Source: Thuidium tamariscinum
Taxonomy: Eukaryota; Streptophyta; Bryopsida; Hypnales; Thuidiaceae
Assembly (NCBI GenBank): GCA_947034885.2
Contig: OX344754.2
Span: forward strand, 6,517,001 to 6,581,000
Direction of reading: 5' to 3'
Length of the DNA stretch: 64,000 nt
This document shows, in pieces, positions 12,368 to 26,088 of the stretch. The notes below the pieces were generated by a model that did no database searches, had not been told where the DNA came from, and worked only from the letters and a program-made list of their open reading frames with translations. The position numbers and the translations under genes were made by a program. Position 1 is the stretch's first letter. Every line of letters begins with the position of its first letter.

Positions 12368-12940
12368 TCAACGTGAATCACTCACAAAATTTACATGGGA
12401 CATGCCATTACAGAGTGCACAATTAGAGAAGTTGAGAACAGCAAGCATGTGGCTTAAGTCTAAGAGATTGAAATTGATTTTACTTAAAAATTCAAATGAC
12501 GAGATTTGAGGTAACATCACCTTCTTCACCATCACATCCTCTGTTTTCTCACCAACCCCTTCCAGGACGTTAAGCAGTTCACACTCGCTGCAGTACCCAA
12601 ATGCATCAATCTCCTCCCTGTCGGGCGAATTCATGGAGTCCCAGAGGGGCATGTAAACAGAGGAACCAGAGCTCAGCCTCTTTACTATTATTTTTCTGAA
12701 ATAACGACTTCCAAGCTCAGATCTACCAAATTCACGGAGTGTCCTCTTTACAATGCATTCAAGATCTATACCGGTAGCAGTGCTCCATTCCATCGATCGG
12801 GGTGTCCACACTTGCACAACTTCTGGAATCAGTTTCAACCAACCATTAGTGAATGACGAGGTCATCCTCAAAAACCATCCTCTAAAACCACCGACTTCTG
12901 GGAAAGCACACATCCACATGGAGAGGAGAAAGATCAACAA
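12368..12940 (-). CDS. Uncharacterised 190-codon reading frame just beyond the VPS53 stop
   Basis: The frame begins 66 bases beyond the VPS53 stop codon and runs on the same strand to a stop at 12368. It encodes a tryptophan-rich, mixed-charge protein (for example WLKLIPEVVQVWTPRSMEW). There is no signal peptide, clear membrane segment or motif I recognise. It overlaps, in another frame, an open stretch from 13133 to 12882 that also reads like protein (LEEDRMFLISRVRRYLDW). The pair may be remnants of one gene broken by a frameshift. Alternatively it is chance coding potential in a long VPS53 3' untranslated region, the remains of a separate downstream gene, or an alternative terminal exon. 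No promoter or splice pattern decides this. Confidence 0.3.
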   Translation of the reverse strand: MLIFLLSMWMCAFPEVGGFRGWFLRMTSSFTNGWLKLIPEVVQVWTPRSMEWSTATGIDLECIVKRTLREFGRSELGSRYFRKIIVKRLSSGSSVYMPLWDSMNSPDREEIDAFGYCSECELLNVLEGVGEKTEDVMVKKVMLPQISSFEFLSKINFNLLDLSHMLAVLNFSNCALCNGMSHVNFVSDSR

Positions 12941-13005
12941 TCGTGTGGATGTATTCCAATGAAGGCCAGTCTAAATACCGTCTCACTCTACTGATCAAGA
13001 ACATC

Positions 13006-16000
13006 CTATCTTCTTCCAATGTTGGAGAACCATTCCTGTATATGTGATCCTGCAACACGCAAATCATAATCATATTAGTCGCATGCACAAGGAGTATGCT
13101 GCCTAAAAATACAGCACAATCAGACCTGGTCAAGTATGTAGAGGGATGCTAATAGACAAACAGAAGAAAACAGAAGTCAGTACAAGCTTACCCTCTTTCT
13201 TAACAGCTCCTTCTTTGGCTTGCTCAAACAAGCGCTTCAATCCAGTACTGGATGCCGCAGCAACAGCAGCTGCGGATTGAGAAATTGCACCTCTACCTAG
13301 AGTCGAAATAGCCCCAACACGAGACATCATAGCTTCTCTGCTTTGCTGTCCAGGGTTTGCAAAAGTGGGGGTAGATGGGGCCGTGCCCCCTTGACCGGAT
13401 TGTTGAATGTGCAATGTTGGTAGCCCTTCAATATTCCGGTTCGTGAAGCGTTCAATTAATGGTTGAGAATCTGTACGTTTGACGCCCTGCAATTCGAAAC
13501 CACTAATGCGGTGAGTGTGCAATCATCTAGTTCATGTGCATCAGAGAGCAGATAGGGTTTAGTGTGTGCAATACATGTCTCAAGGACTAAGTTCAGCAGG
13601 CAATGCAGCAGTTGCATTACTGATATGCGACAGAGGCGAAGGCGAGGTAGAAGTCAAACAACAATAAAAGTGGAGGTGAGAAAACAGTTTTGGGATGCTG
13701 GGATATCACTGACCTTAAGGTCCAGAATTCGTTGGAAGTCAGCACCAGAACCCTCAGGTAGCAAGGCACGATATGTGTCCGCAATCGCCTCCATTGGAGA
13801 CAATATAACCTGCAAATCAACAAAAACAAAGGTACTGAACATAGTTAGCAGAGCATCCACAACAATGGCTGCTGGACTTCCCAACAGACAAGGCATCTAA
13901 GTAAGTGGCCCCCTACAAAAACTCTACACGCTGCTGGCATGGGGATGAAACTCAAAAAAATAAACGTATGCCACCACAGGAATGAGGACTCTCATTACCT
14001 TCAAAAGATGCTCTGCTTTGCTCATCTCACGTGCCACGTACTTGGTGTAGCCTGCCGGTGTACTGGCCTGGAGAGACACACTAGAAATTTTAATGATGCA
14101 ACTTCTGGCAAGAAAGAGTGCATAGAATGTAGGTTTCGTACAAAAACTAACTAAAAAACCATCGTGCTCTAGCAAGGCCATACCTGGCCCCCTAGTGAGG
14201 GAACCTCCAGAAGCAAAGTTTTGACTGCATGAGTATCCAATAACATCTGCACATCATCAACAGAAACAAGATCGCAACGTTCAATGATAAAAGATTCCAT
14301 AGAACTTGAAGAATGCGCTTCTGGCCGCGTGGTAGTCTATCACAGTAACCAAAATCTAGGGCAGTGACTACCATTATAGCTCGTTGCATTGGTTCACTCT
14401 TACATTTGGCCATCAGTAAGAAATTCTTAGTACCTTCATAATAATGGGAATATAGTAAATATCAAGATGAGTTAAACTAAGAGTGGCAAACAATGCAGCC
14501 CATGCCGTCTTCCACCACACAGAAAGTGCCTAACGAATTCACAAAGGAGCATGCTGTATATAAGAGAGGATTTGATTCGATCTTGAGAAAAGTTACTGAA
14601 TAGAAAGAGCTAGATTCACCTGTTGCGCTCCAGTTTCTGAAATGCGCTTGCATTTGAAGATGTTGTTGTGGAATCGTGGAGCAAATGACGCAGCTAGCTG
14701 CACATCCAAGAACGTACTAAGAAGAAAGGCTTGCGGAATCGAGTCATGATGTGCATGTGAATAAGCAGTTCACACAAATAACGTTATGGAAAGGGCATAC
14801 CTTGTCCATAAAATACTGAAAATAGAGAGGTGAAAGAAGTCCTGCAATAACTGGGACACTACTGGAAAGGATAGCACTGATTCCGTTGACATAACTGCAC
14901 TTCACCAACATTTATAAATTGAGTAAGCATTTGAGTTCAAAGAATTAAACAAGAAAGAACTCATTTTCACGGGCAGTTATTAGAAGGAAGACTTTATTTA
15001 CGAGTAACACTACCAAAGTTAAACTGTGCAGATACATGCAACCTGCATACGAAACGGATCCTGATATACCAGTAAAATAAACAACTTGATGTACTGCAAC
15101 AAACTAAATTCGTATAGAGCCAAGACGAAGTCATGATTGAAGTGCATACTCAGACTGGTCTCCAACACTTTCAAGAGTAGCCCATGGAAGACGAGCCATA
15201 TTAGCTAATTCATTCTCAAGCCGCGTCTCCAACCCCAACACCAGAGTTGACAACGCTTTTGTGATCACTCCGGAAAATTCATCCTGCAATAAGGGTCATT
15301 GTAAAGAAAAGAAATAAATTAAGAAAAGATGCAATACTGATTTACAAGATTACAGTAAGAGAGCCATACCTGTTCTTCAGACATATCTATGCTGTCTGAG
15401 AAGTGGGAGTCAATAAGCTTTGCAATATTCTCGCCCATATTTGCAGCCTGCCAGTGAACAACTCCAGAAATCATCAGGGTGAATCCACTATAAAAGCACC
15501 AATCTTTCCTTTCAGCAGTTCCCGTAATTGTTCGACATCAAAGAAATTTCAGTGAGCACACGTCTCAAGTGCCACTAGCACCAGAGCACAACAAACAATA
15601 CGCAACAATTCTAAAATCAACATCTGCAATCTTGGGCATGTTAATCGTTCGAACGTTTTCCAATATTCCAGAAAAGCGACGCCATTCTGAAATAAGCCTT
15701 CTTTCAGATCAGCGATTTGTCTAAATAGAGAATGACGATGAAAAATGTACACGGCATACGGGAAATCACAACTTACCGTCTCGTGACAGTACTCTGCCGT
15801 ATTGACAATGTAGCAGATGACTCTTTCATCTTTATCTGAGACCTGGATTTGCAAACCAACTCAAGATTAGAGCACAACAACCATACTTCAAATAAGAAAC
15901 CATGTTTACACAACTGCAACGTACTGGAACAGCTTTATGCTTGAGCCTTGTCGGAATGGTAATGCAGGTACCTTGACTTGCCCCTCAGTTCCCGTGACGA

Positions 16001-19000
16001 GTCCAGGCTGACCTCTAGGCAGCCTGGCAACGAGCTTCCCAGCGTACGCTCGTAAAACTCGCTGAAAGACCTGTATTGGATCGAAGATTGATATTTTACG
16101 GTAAGTAGCAAGAAATCGAACTCTTCCAAGCTCTACATCGAGGTTCGTTTAGATGGTCGAACAAAAGAAACGATACACTGGAAAGGTAAGAAAATCGAAG
16201 ACAAAACAATAAAAATATAATCAATAATAATTAAATGAACTTCTCCTAAAAGAAAAATTCCACCTGGGTTCAAGAAAGTACTCATTATTTCGAGCAGGTG
16301 AACAACTGCGAGAACATAAGTTAATAAAGACCTCAAGAGAACGTAGCAAGGATACCTTATACAGATTAAAAAGCGTTTGATTGCGGGTGAGCGCACTACA
16401 GCGTTTCAAGCTTCTTTTAATTATCAAAAACACCTGCACAAGAGGGTCTATGAGCGTTACTCAGGTATGTCTGGGACTACGATTAACAAATGTCAAAAAT
16501 AATAAACGATTGAATGTAAGTTTGTTCTGCTCCCGTGTTCCGCGTACGAAGAAACATTCATTACTCATAAGACGGTTGCACATCGATGTGTAAGTGGGCG
16601 TCAGATACAAAAGGGACTCCAACACATCAAGAGGATAAGTTGCGCTAGCATTGACTTCAGAGAATGAAAGCTGGCCCTCCAACATGTGTCAGAAGAAACA
16701 AACCTGTGTGCCGCTGGATAAAATATGTGTCTGGGTTCCTTCTTCAGACTCCCACGTCTCTTCCTGTTGATGAGAGTGATTACTCAGAAAAAGCATATGG
16801 TAGATCATAACGACTGTGAGCTTTAGGAAAGAATAAGCAGTGCAGAAGGTAAAAAGACAAGACCACTCCTTCGAACGGAGGTAAAAAGTTAGTCTATCAT
16901 TGGCTGACAGAGTAAAGCAAAGCGGCAACTCAAGGAAGTGACATAATAATGATATATACTCACCTGAATTAGCTTGTCCAATGCCTCCATCAGGGTCCTC
17001 TCCTCCAACTCCACGTATATCGACATGTGCGGCTCAAAGCATGAGGATATTGTGCCTCGAAAGTTGAAAGCCGCCGCAGCCTACAGTTATTAAATGTTTA
17101 GCAACGAGTCTCCAATTGCTTGAACACAAGTAATCGCAGTATTTCCAACATGATTCCATGCGGAAAATTGCGAAATATAAAGAAGTACCCTCTTTAGAAC
17201 AAACAGCTTCCTGTGTTGACAATGCAAACCTTTGAACACATTTCCAAAACCACACGAGCCGTTTACCCACACGTATTTAACGTGAGAAATTATATAAACC
17301 TAAGCTTACCCTCTCATTAGCAGCGTCTTGACTTGTTTTCTTTTCTCCATCTGATTCCTGTTCAGGCAAAAGTGACATCGCAATGAAAGCTTGAAAGTCG
17401 GAAAAATATGGGGCTAACACGAACACAAAAGAGCTGATTCCCCACACCAGCCCAAGCAGCAATTGGCATAGTATGAGAAACGGTACGAAATTCAGTGGAA
17501 TGTAATGCGTGCCTGAAGCCAGTAGCACACGAGTTATGTCTAATCAACTGTGGTTCATACGCTCCTACAATATGCAGGTGGACAATGCCTAAACTTCATT
17601 GAAAAGAAGGGACCAGATTAATTGCAAAATGAAAAAATAGATCGATATTTCACCAGTTTCAGCTGCTTTTGGTATTTTCTGCGTATGGCAGAAGCAGTAA
17701 GTTCTCCATCTTTTGTGTCAAAACCTTCATCGTCACTTTCGTCTTCTAGTTTCTTCCCCTCGCTGCCACCAAAACGTTCCGCTAGCTCCTCCTCAAACTC
17801 TAGAGTTCTTTGTAAAGCCTGACAGTTCGTAGCATAGCATATAAAGAACAAAATTCATACAAGAGAATTAGAACCAGACAATAGACAATGTTGCATGCTG
17901 GTCACTAGATACAGTCATGTAATACTTGTGATTACTACGCTAGAAGGGCCATTTCTTTAATTTGAACATTAACAGTTCACTTAGATGTGGTCAAAGAGTC
18001 AAGAAAACTGATGTAAGCCATCTCGAGTCTGTGTAATCTCAAGATCAATTTCATGAGACTTTCAAAGAAATTGCAAATCTCGTCACACCAAATGCTATGA
18101 CGAAGTGAATTTTTTTATTATATTGATCACCTGTAGAAGAGTCCCAACTTCAGGCTTAGGTTGGGCTGTATCAAGAATTTCCATCAATTGAGCCCTGTAA
18201 AACACGACATCCCAAACAAATGACTACTTCAGATTAGGAAAAAAAAACATCTTCATCGGACCAAAAAAACAATTTCACAGTAATAGATTACAAGACAAGA
18301 ACTAAAGAGGTTCAATCAACAAAACGATACCACTCATGTGATTATTGCAGATTCTGCACTGAGAGTTATCAGAATAAGAGACCAATAGCCAGAAGAGTCA
18401 TTTAACCGGGAAAATCACAACTCAGTTGCTCAAAGTCAGGAAAAATATTATGAATGCCTGATTTACCTCGTAACTTTACAAAACTGCATGCAAAGGGTGT
18501 GTGCAACCCTCCAGCTCGGAGGAAAGATAGACCAAACTTCTTCGTTAGACCTCAGCTGACGCTTTATCCAAGCATATCTCCGCTCAGCTTTTTCCAGCTT
18601 CGCTACCTCTGTAAATGAGTCGTTTAGTAATGTCACATTACACTTAGAATCCAGTTTCAAAACATGGATGCTTGTCCACTAAGGAAGATTGGACTCGTCG
18701 TTTGCCTTAGAGAATTAATAAAATTTCTGAACGGGTCATGTTACACTGAACTTGAATGCAAGAAGTCGTCACGACTAAAATCACGAATGACAGCCTGAAA
18801 ATTCTATCCTTAAAGGAAGATTTATCGCAACTCAAAAATAAGAGAAAAACTAAGAGAGGTAATAAGGAAGTAATCGTACCTGTTCCTTGAAAGATTTGCT
18901 GATATGCTGTCAGCTCTTTACTGCAAACATTGCGAATAAGTTCTTCTTTTGCAGATGGATCTAAGGCATCAATAACCAAGCAAGCATCTGCAAGCTGCTG

Positions 19001-22000
19001 CATTTGTTGACCATCTTCGCTCAGGCCAGCGGTCCCCAAACTGTTCCATCCAAAAGTACAAAATCATTATCAAGGAGAAGCTAAGTACCCTCTTCAATGG
19101 ACTGGATTAGCTTACATCCAATACATTACACAATCACCCCCACACCGCCTGACAACAAGAGAAGACGCATTTTTCCTCAGATGCACATATTTGTAGACGT
19201 CCAGATATTTGCAGTGCAGGTTTTAGAAGTACAGGCATATCAATAACAAGGTCGACATACTCAAAGCAAGTAGTGTACATGGCACAATGGATAGAAGTAC
19301 GCATATGCAGTCATGAACTGATCAGAATGCAGGTCCATAGTTTGCAGGTTGACTTCTCAATATACAATTATGCACCAATATTCAGGTCGAACAATAACCT
19401 TGCAAAATCAGAGAATACATGAGACTTCAGCATTTCTTTGATGCCTTTAAACTTCTCTCTCAGCTCTGTGATTTTTGGGATATCACTATATGCTTCGAAG
19501 TGGCTGCATAGCTGATTCACTGCCTGCAAAAATCACAGAGAGAATCAGTCTCTCCGCTTATGGGCTCATGAAAACCAATTGATATGCACTATTGGGCAGA
19601 GGGTGTTCACAGGGAGGTAGGACAGTACTTGCCACTGTAATACTCCTTAGGTTCGGGTCCACAAATAGTGATCAATAGGACGAACTTCCAATGGAAACTT
19701 CCTTGTAAGGACCGATAATTTGACCTTCCATATATTTTCAACCACAAAATCTTTCTTTCCATACATCACGAGCAAGAATAGGAAGTATGAAGGAAGCAAG
19801 TATCAAGCACATATATATCATATCCCATCAAACTTGAACTTCTAGCATAACCCAAAATAAACGCTCCACATGCTCGTCTAAAAGTCTGATTCCAACCTCA
19901 AGCTGTCCAGCTGCTTCCTTGTATTGACGTTTAACAGCCATCGCTTGAAGTTGTTCCACAGCTGACACTGCATTCAGCAATCAAACACGATCTCAAATTT
20001 CGTCACAAACAATCACTTCAATTGGTATATGTAGAATCGGCCGCCTGAAGAAGATCGAGGTCAGGAATATATTGTTGCGTTCAGACGGAAACTGATCACG
20101 AAATGGCTGCAACTAAGAAGTGGAAGAATGCTCCAAATATTCAACTCCTACGGCAGTCTGTACTTAAACTATGAGTACTATCACCAAGAAAGTTCTGGGT
20201 TAGTTGAAAAATGCGAGGACAATGAGCATACCAAGCATTGCAAGACGGTGAAGAGCCGTTATGGTGGTTGTGATGTTTTTCTTAGCGAAATCCAGCTTCT
20301 TGATGTCTCGACAGATTTCCTGAACCATAACCTCACTTTGCTCTGCCTTTTCTTTCATTTCACTTATTTTCTGAGTCAACTCCTGCAAGAAAATAAGTAG
20401 AATTTAGAGATCAGATGACATTTGATGACCCAAAATCAATGATAAATCTATTTTTAAAATGCATAGCCCTGTAAGTCGCATACATGAACAACAAATGAAA
20501 ATATGAACAGCAGATCGTGTTCGTACTGCCCGTTATATTGGCGATGCAAACCTTAGAGAATTTCGTGACTGACATTCAGGTAGTCAATCTCCAAATAAGC
20601 ATAATCTCCGTGTTATGGTGAAGGACCAAATTATTTTCAATGAAGCTGGAGATGTAAACAAGGAATGACAAAAAACGAACAAAAAGGAAGCCGTACCTGA
20701 ATGGCCCGCATTGCTGCTGCAAGGTCCTCTTTAGCTTTAGAACCTGAGGTGCTCTGAATAATATCAATTTGTCAGTGAAAAGACCAAAGAAACGTGGACA
20801 CACTCAATCACATTTTCTTGCACTCAGACACTAGCATTCACGTACCCAATTCAATACATCTTTAAAATGTGATACTTGGAATACGTGAACAAATAATGAC
20901 AACAAAGCTTTACCAACATTCAAATTGCTAGAGCTATACCTAATGTTCACAATAATGAACTCAACGAGACTATTTCAATTACAATCACAGAACTAGTTGC
21001 TGCATTCGATGCTGCAAGCAGGTGGCAAGGTAAATCGCAAAAGTTCATATAACCAAAGACAGTTAATCATGAAGTATTAGGATGATGACTCTAAGAGGGC
21101 ACCTGCAGCCTGATAGCAGCAATAATCTCAGCATCCACATGGCGGATCTTGTTCCGCAGCTTTCCAAGAAGAGGATCCACTGCTACTAAAGATGCCTCTG
21201 CAGCACATCACAAAATCTGGTCTTTCAATACTGTGCATCACCAATTTTTCAAGATGCATCTCCTTATTTGCACACCAAGCAAACGAACTACCCCAGCATC
21301 ATGGAACACAGAGTATGAAGACCCAAGTTCTTATTCTCAATTCACGAGTAATACTGAAGTAACATAAGCTCTACGAAGACTCAATCTAACAATCCACGCG
21401 AAGAATACTCCAATAAGTAAGCCATAGCCTTCACCTAGCATATTAGGAGCAAATCCGCGGACATCATAAACCTGAAATCATCCGCCATGTCCAGATGCCT
21501 CGCTAGCTAGTGTTATATAGCTTCTAAAGACGAAAAGGAGAAAAGGAAGATCTCCATAATCGGGAAGCAATCACCTCATTATGTAAGCAGTAACTAGGTC
21601 TAGGTCTTGCACCCTTGCTAACCTAAATGGAATTGAAATCAGTTTACGTATTGCACAATTACTCACTCATAACAGTACACGTTTCATTGTAATCAAAACT
21701 TTCCTCGTCCGCCTCTACCCGCAGACTCTGACGACTGAATCCGCACCAAGGGCTTCAGTAGCCAATTTAGAATAGTGCTCAGCTTCATGCATTTGAAGAA
21801 TTATTAAGGAGTAAAGATCAGTGATAAATTTCGGAATAAAACTTGACGCCACGGACCAATCGCAGATTCATTCCCTCCGACAATAAACAAACCCGGTCCT
21901 ACCTACACACATACTTTCCGACCTTAAAAACTGTTCGCGTCTCTTGTGAACGGTTCAAGCTGTAACGCCACTAGGATACCATGCTTCCTTGTGATTTCAA

Positions 22001-22303
22001 TCCATTGAAGAGAAACACATTGTCATGAGACGAGGACGACGCATCCTCAACAAACATTGATTCAAGCAAGCTAAAAAAAAATCACTGAAACAAGTGAATA
22101 GTCGACATTGTCCTAAAACGACAAATACGTCTCAGCACATAATTCCGTAGCAAAACGAAGCAGAAAGAAAGACATAGCTCAAAGCCAGACACACTTTCCA
22201 ACGAATCCAGTATTCCTGATACAAAATGCAAAACACGAATCACCATACCTGTCGGAAAAATGTCATTGATGAACTCCAGAGTGCTCGCTCTCGTCCTCGC
22301 CAT
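13006..22303 (-). CDS. VPS53: VPS53, subunit of the GARP/EARP vesicle-tethering complexes
   Basis: This is a peripheral Golgi/endosome protein that, with VPS51, VPS52 and VPS54 or VPS50, tethers endosome-derived vesicles. In Arabidopsis the orthologue is HIT1, linked to heat and osmotic tolerance. Twenty-five exons join in phase to 834 codons, matching the usual length. The ATG at 22303 opens MARTRASTLEFINDIFPT. Diagnostic blocks follow: DIKKLDFAKKNITTTITALH (exon 20232-20382), LADACLVIDALDP (18880-19040), ERRYAWIKRQL (18467-18608), DERVICYIVNTAEYCHET (15777-15842), LPWATLESVGDQS (15150-15283), YFQYFMDK (14801-14894) and MLLDTHAVKTLLLEVPSL (14184-14246). Two further blocks are EMSKAEHLLKVILSP and FQRILDLKGVKR. 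A Ser/Ala-rich tail (13192-13486) splices to a last exon, 13006-13049, ending WFSNIGRR. Reading through that donor would instead stop at 13130. No damage was seen. Confidence 0.95.
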
Positions 22304-24099
22304 AGCGACCTCCGACCAGGAAACACTCTTAACCAGCTATTAAGCTCCAATTTAACCTCATCTGACATTAAACCTCGTCCCTCGACCATTCCTCGTCATC
22401 CTGCCAGATCCGCAATCGCGCTGCTTCCTCCAGTCAATCCGCCATTCCCGTCATCAACAAAAAAAATCGAAAAAAAAATTCGAACCTCAAAGCTCTCCAC
22501 AGCTTCCAGCCCTAACTAAGAAAATCCTCCCGGCAAATCACAAGGGTTCACAACAAGAGACACCCGAGTGTGCAGCTCAAAACACCATTCACATCACTAA
22601 AATGTTTGAAACAAAAAGCATCGGGGAAAGCGTGCGAAAGCTTTCCGAAAGCTGCAAGTCGAGGAAATGTGTTTTTCCGATGGAGGATATGGAGCTACGT
22701 GATGCAGGACAAACAATTGTTCTCGCGGAATGGAAGCTTCAGATCTTGGAAGAGGGAGAGGGTGACGGATTTGGCATAGAACGGTGGTGTTTGGACCTTG
22801 GATTCTACGTAGAATTCGTCCTCTGACAATCTCTCTCATTGACAGACCAATGATTTCGCAGCAATGTCTGGCGTTGAAGGTAGTCCGGACTAAGCTAATA
22901 ATACCTCTATCATCTCAATTCCAGCGTCAACGGGACATTTGAGAACATAAATGTACACCGCAGGTACATGAAGGTGGAATTGGAATTTGGGTGGTAAAAA
23001 AGGGTTGTTTTACATATTTTTGATGTACTATGTTAGGGTCAAATGGTTTAGGGTTGTTCTAGAATTGAAACTAGATGAAAAGTTGTCATTTGAATGAAAT
23101 ATCTCTCGTAATCAATGAATACTGGAAAAATGGATGAATTTTTGGCAATTAATTAATAATTATTGATCCAAATTTAGAATTTCTAGAAATAGAATGACCG
23201 TTTGGCAATATGCTACTAGCTAGAGAGAGGTTGAATAGTTTACCTTTAGGAAGAAAAAAGATGTAAAGAAAATACGCTTATAAATAGTAGCTACTATGGG
23301 CTCAAATCTTATAGCATTGGCTTAAATTTGAATAGAATATCAACTTAAACTTTGTAAAGTAGCAATTTTTGTTGATGAAAAGCTTCCTCCCTTGTAGTTT
23401 AAAGCCAATAAATTGATTATATTGCTTGATTCATTCACCAAATGACTATACATTACAATTAGCTTTAGCCAACAAATTAAAAGTCACGTAACAAAATAAA
23501 AAATTCTGATAGGAAAGTTAACAATATCTTCACACGTATCTTCATAGGACATAAAATTGGTATTTCTTATTGAGGTTGTAAAATGAGTCTAAGATTATGC
23601 TATCTTTTATGATCAAGTTAGAGCACCTTTCAAGTCAATGGTTCAATTGGCTATCAATGATCCAACCTTTATAGACGAATAATTTTGTAGCATCACATAA
23701 GATCAACTCCTAATGCAAGTAAACAATCAAAAGATATATGCACACCGATGTTTGTTTTTTTCATTTCTTGTGAAGTGCCAAAGTGGCGATACTTCATTTT
23801 ATTATGGTGCTCCAAATTTCAACATTCATCCATATATCGGATAGAAAATATCATATTAGCACATAATATATATCTATCATCCTATTTTCATCCATTATCT
23901 AGCAATTTCATCTAATAGTTTAAAAAAAGTTGAAAATTATTGGTAATTTCATCCAAAATTTTATTGTTTATTTTCTATAGGCGTGGTGCCAAGCAAAAAA
24001 ATTTGGTACAATTTTGCTCCAAATCGCTAGAAAAAATGTATATATGTTATGTCAAGTTCAAAATCCATGAAGCAATTAGAAATAAAGTTTGAATTTTTG
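22304..24099. other. VPS53 upstream region, then AT-rich intergenic DNA
   Basis: The first 550 bp, up to about 22,850, are GC-richer and must contain the VPS53 leader and promoter. Short frames there (69-97 codons) lack recognisable features. From about 22,950 the DNA becomes very AT-rich with no gene or repeat recognised. Confidence 0.5.
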
Positions 24100-24900
24100 G
24101 AGCATTTAGGGGAAGCGAACACCTTCAAACAATTTCAGTGAATGTTTGAAGGAAAAAAATGAAATTGGTATCTAACCCAATCTTTTTCAAACCTTTGTGG
24201 ATCTAGTTACAAATTTTTGAAGTTGCAACATAGTAGTCACTAAATGCAACCACCTCTTGAAATGTACACTATTAGTACATTGAAGAACAAAAAATGAACC
24301 TTTGTATTAGTGGTTGTTACTAAAGCAAGTAGCTTCTAGAACACCCTTCATTATAGAATTTTGATCAAATATGAACAATAATAGGTGTGTCCACTAGTGT
24401 TTCAACAATATAAAAAATAAAAGTATAAGATTTTGTAAAATTGAAAATAATTCAAGAATTCATAGTTTTTACAGTGTAGGTTGAATTGCTACAAAACAAA
24501 GCCTAGCATTTTTCTTAAAAGGGAACTTTCCAATCATACCAAGAATGCAACTAGAAGATGTATAGTCCAATAAATCTCACAAACCAACAAACAACCTAAG
24601 TCAAGGTATATATTTGTGTACCATGTGCCAATGTGAGTCAAAATAAGAGTAAAGGTGATTTTCTAAATTTTTAATTCCTAAAAAACTTGAAGTTTAATAA
24701 CTTTCACATTACATGTCCATGTGCCATAACACAAAAGTTTGTACACCCTTCCTTGCTAAAAGCTCTCTAATAGTACTAAGAATGCAATTGAGGGACGCAC
24801 AATCCCGAAAATCTCACCGTAATAAACAAAACAAACAAAGTTAAACTAAACAAAATAATTTAACTTAACATATAAATTAATAACAATAAACTTTTGAATT
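24100..24900 (+). repeat. Degenerate copy of the composite repeat seen at 49.1-51.5 kb
   Basis: Positions 24160-24290 (ATCTAACCCAA, TTTTTGAAGTTG, GTACACTAT, AGTACATTGAAGA) parallel 49140-49270. Positions 24500-24840 hold about one and a half units of the roughly 245-bp tandem repeat that fills 49.6-51.5 kb. Its markers are AAGAATGCAAC or AAGAATGCAATTG, the GACGCACAATC-type stretch, AATCTCAC and an AACAAACAAA-type run. The order of the two parts is the same at both loci, so the array appears to be the tail of a larger dispersed element. Confidence 0.65.
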
Positions 24901-25882
24901 CAATACAATTTATTTATGTCTACTTAGGCTATTTCTTGATTTTAGTTGAACAATTGCCTTACAAAGATCAATAGGTCTGAGAGTTGATTTATACTTTATA
25001 ATATTCCTTAATTTCAAATTTAAGTGTTGGCAATTTTGATGAAAACTTCTTATACCAATTTCATTGATCATATTGTAAAAAACATAATTCAAAAAGGTAA
25101 TAAATTTTACATGACTAGAATCAATGAAGACTATTGCATATCTTCTTTGCAATCTAAATACAATTGATACAAAATAGCCTCCATATAGCTTACTCAAACA
25201 ACCTGAAAAACATGAGATCCAAACCTATTTCAAGACAAAGGGAATATGTAACAATTTTTGTAGTTGATATCCTTTGGATAGTTAACAATTGGTAGTTTTG
25301 TCTTTATCTTATAATATTCTTGACCTCAAACAAATAGAAAAAAGACTGTAATTAGAGTTTTCTTGATTGTTTGTTTTGGAATTACAATATACTATTTAAG
25401 TTTGGATGTAATCTTGAAGCCATTAGTCCAAATTCTATGAAACTTTACTTGCATTCACCAATATCTCACTACACAAGATAAAACATCAGTATATAACATA
25501 TGTAGAAATATATTTTTAAAACAATTCTCACTACCAAAATAACAACTAAAACATAATAATCCATTGGTTTTTTCCATAAAAGCTCAATCAACAATCATTG
25601 AGGTCACATATGCTTGAAAAAAAGTATACATACTTTCTTTGAAAATCAATGATCCTCACTTGTAAGATACTCATTGATAATTGTGCACAACAATACAAAG
25701 CCCTAATTTTGTAAATTAATATATTATGAAGAAGCAAAAACATCTTTTCAAAGGGTTGTTCATAGTTTCAGCGATCTCCATCCATACTATGAGAGTCCTT
25801 GACTTGATTGAAGGAGATGATTCTCTATAATTCTCACAAGATCAAAATTGATATCATTGCATCAAAATCCACAGACAAGCAC
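24901..25882. other. AT-rich intergenic stretch with no feature recognised
   Basis: A 95-codon frame on the minus strand (24910-25197) has no recognisable protein features. No repeat was identified. Confidence 0.45.
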
Positions 25883-26088
25883 TATAAGAGAAAGGGATGT
25901 TTTAAGTATAGTCCTAGGGATAAGATTTTAAGTAATGACCTTTACATGAGATTTTAAGTAAAAAATACGTATCTTTCTAGTAAAATTTTACTAGAAAAAA
26001 CTATATTTCTTTCTAAAAATCTCTTATATAGGTCAACACGTAAAATCTTATCTCTAAGACTATACTTAAAATACCCCTTTCTCTTGTA
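25883..26088. mobile_element. Hairpin (foldback) MITE, older copy
   Basis: The two halves are imperfect inverted repeats of about 100 bp each. The outer parts read AAGAGAAAGGGATGTTTTAA and, in reverse complement from the other end, AAGAGAAAGGGGTATTTTAA. Both continue into GTATAGTC(C/T)TA and AAGATTTTA(A/C). The ends abut TA on both sides. The outer sequence and repeated TTTTAAGTA boxes match the cleaner copy at 59888-60049. Confidence 0.8.

Noticed and set aside
15549-15854. Reading VPS53 exon 15777-15842 through into the 101-codon frame
   Set aside because: A good donor at the end of TAEYCHET joins in phase to AANMGENIAKLIDSHF, which matches the plant VPS53 order; the rest of the frame is intron.
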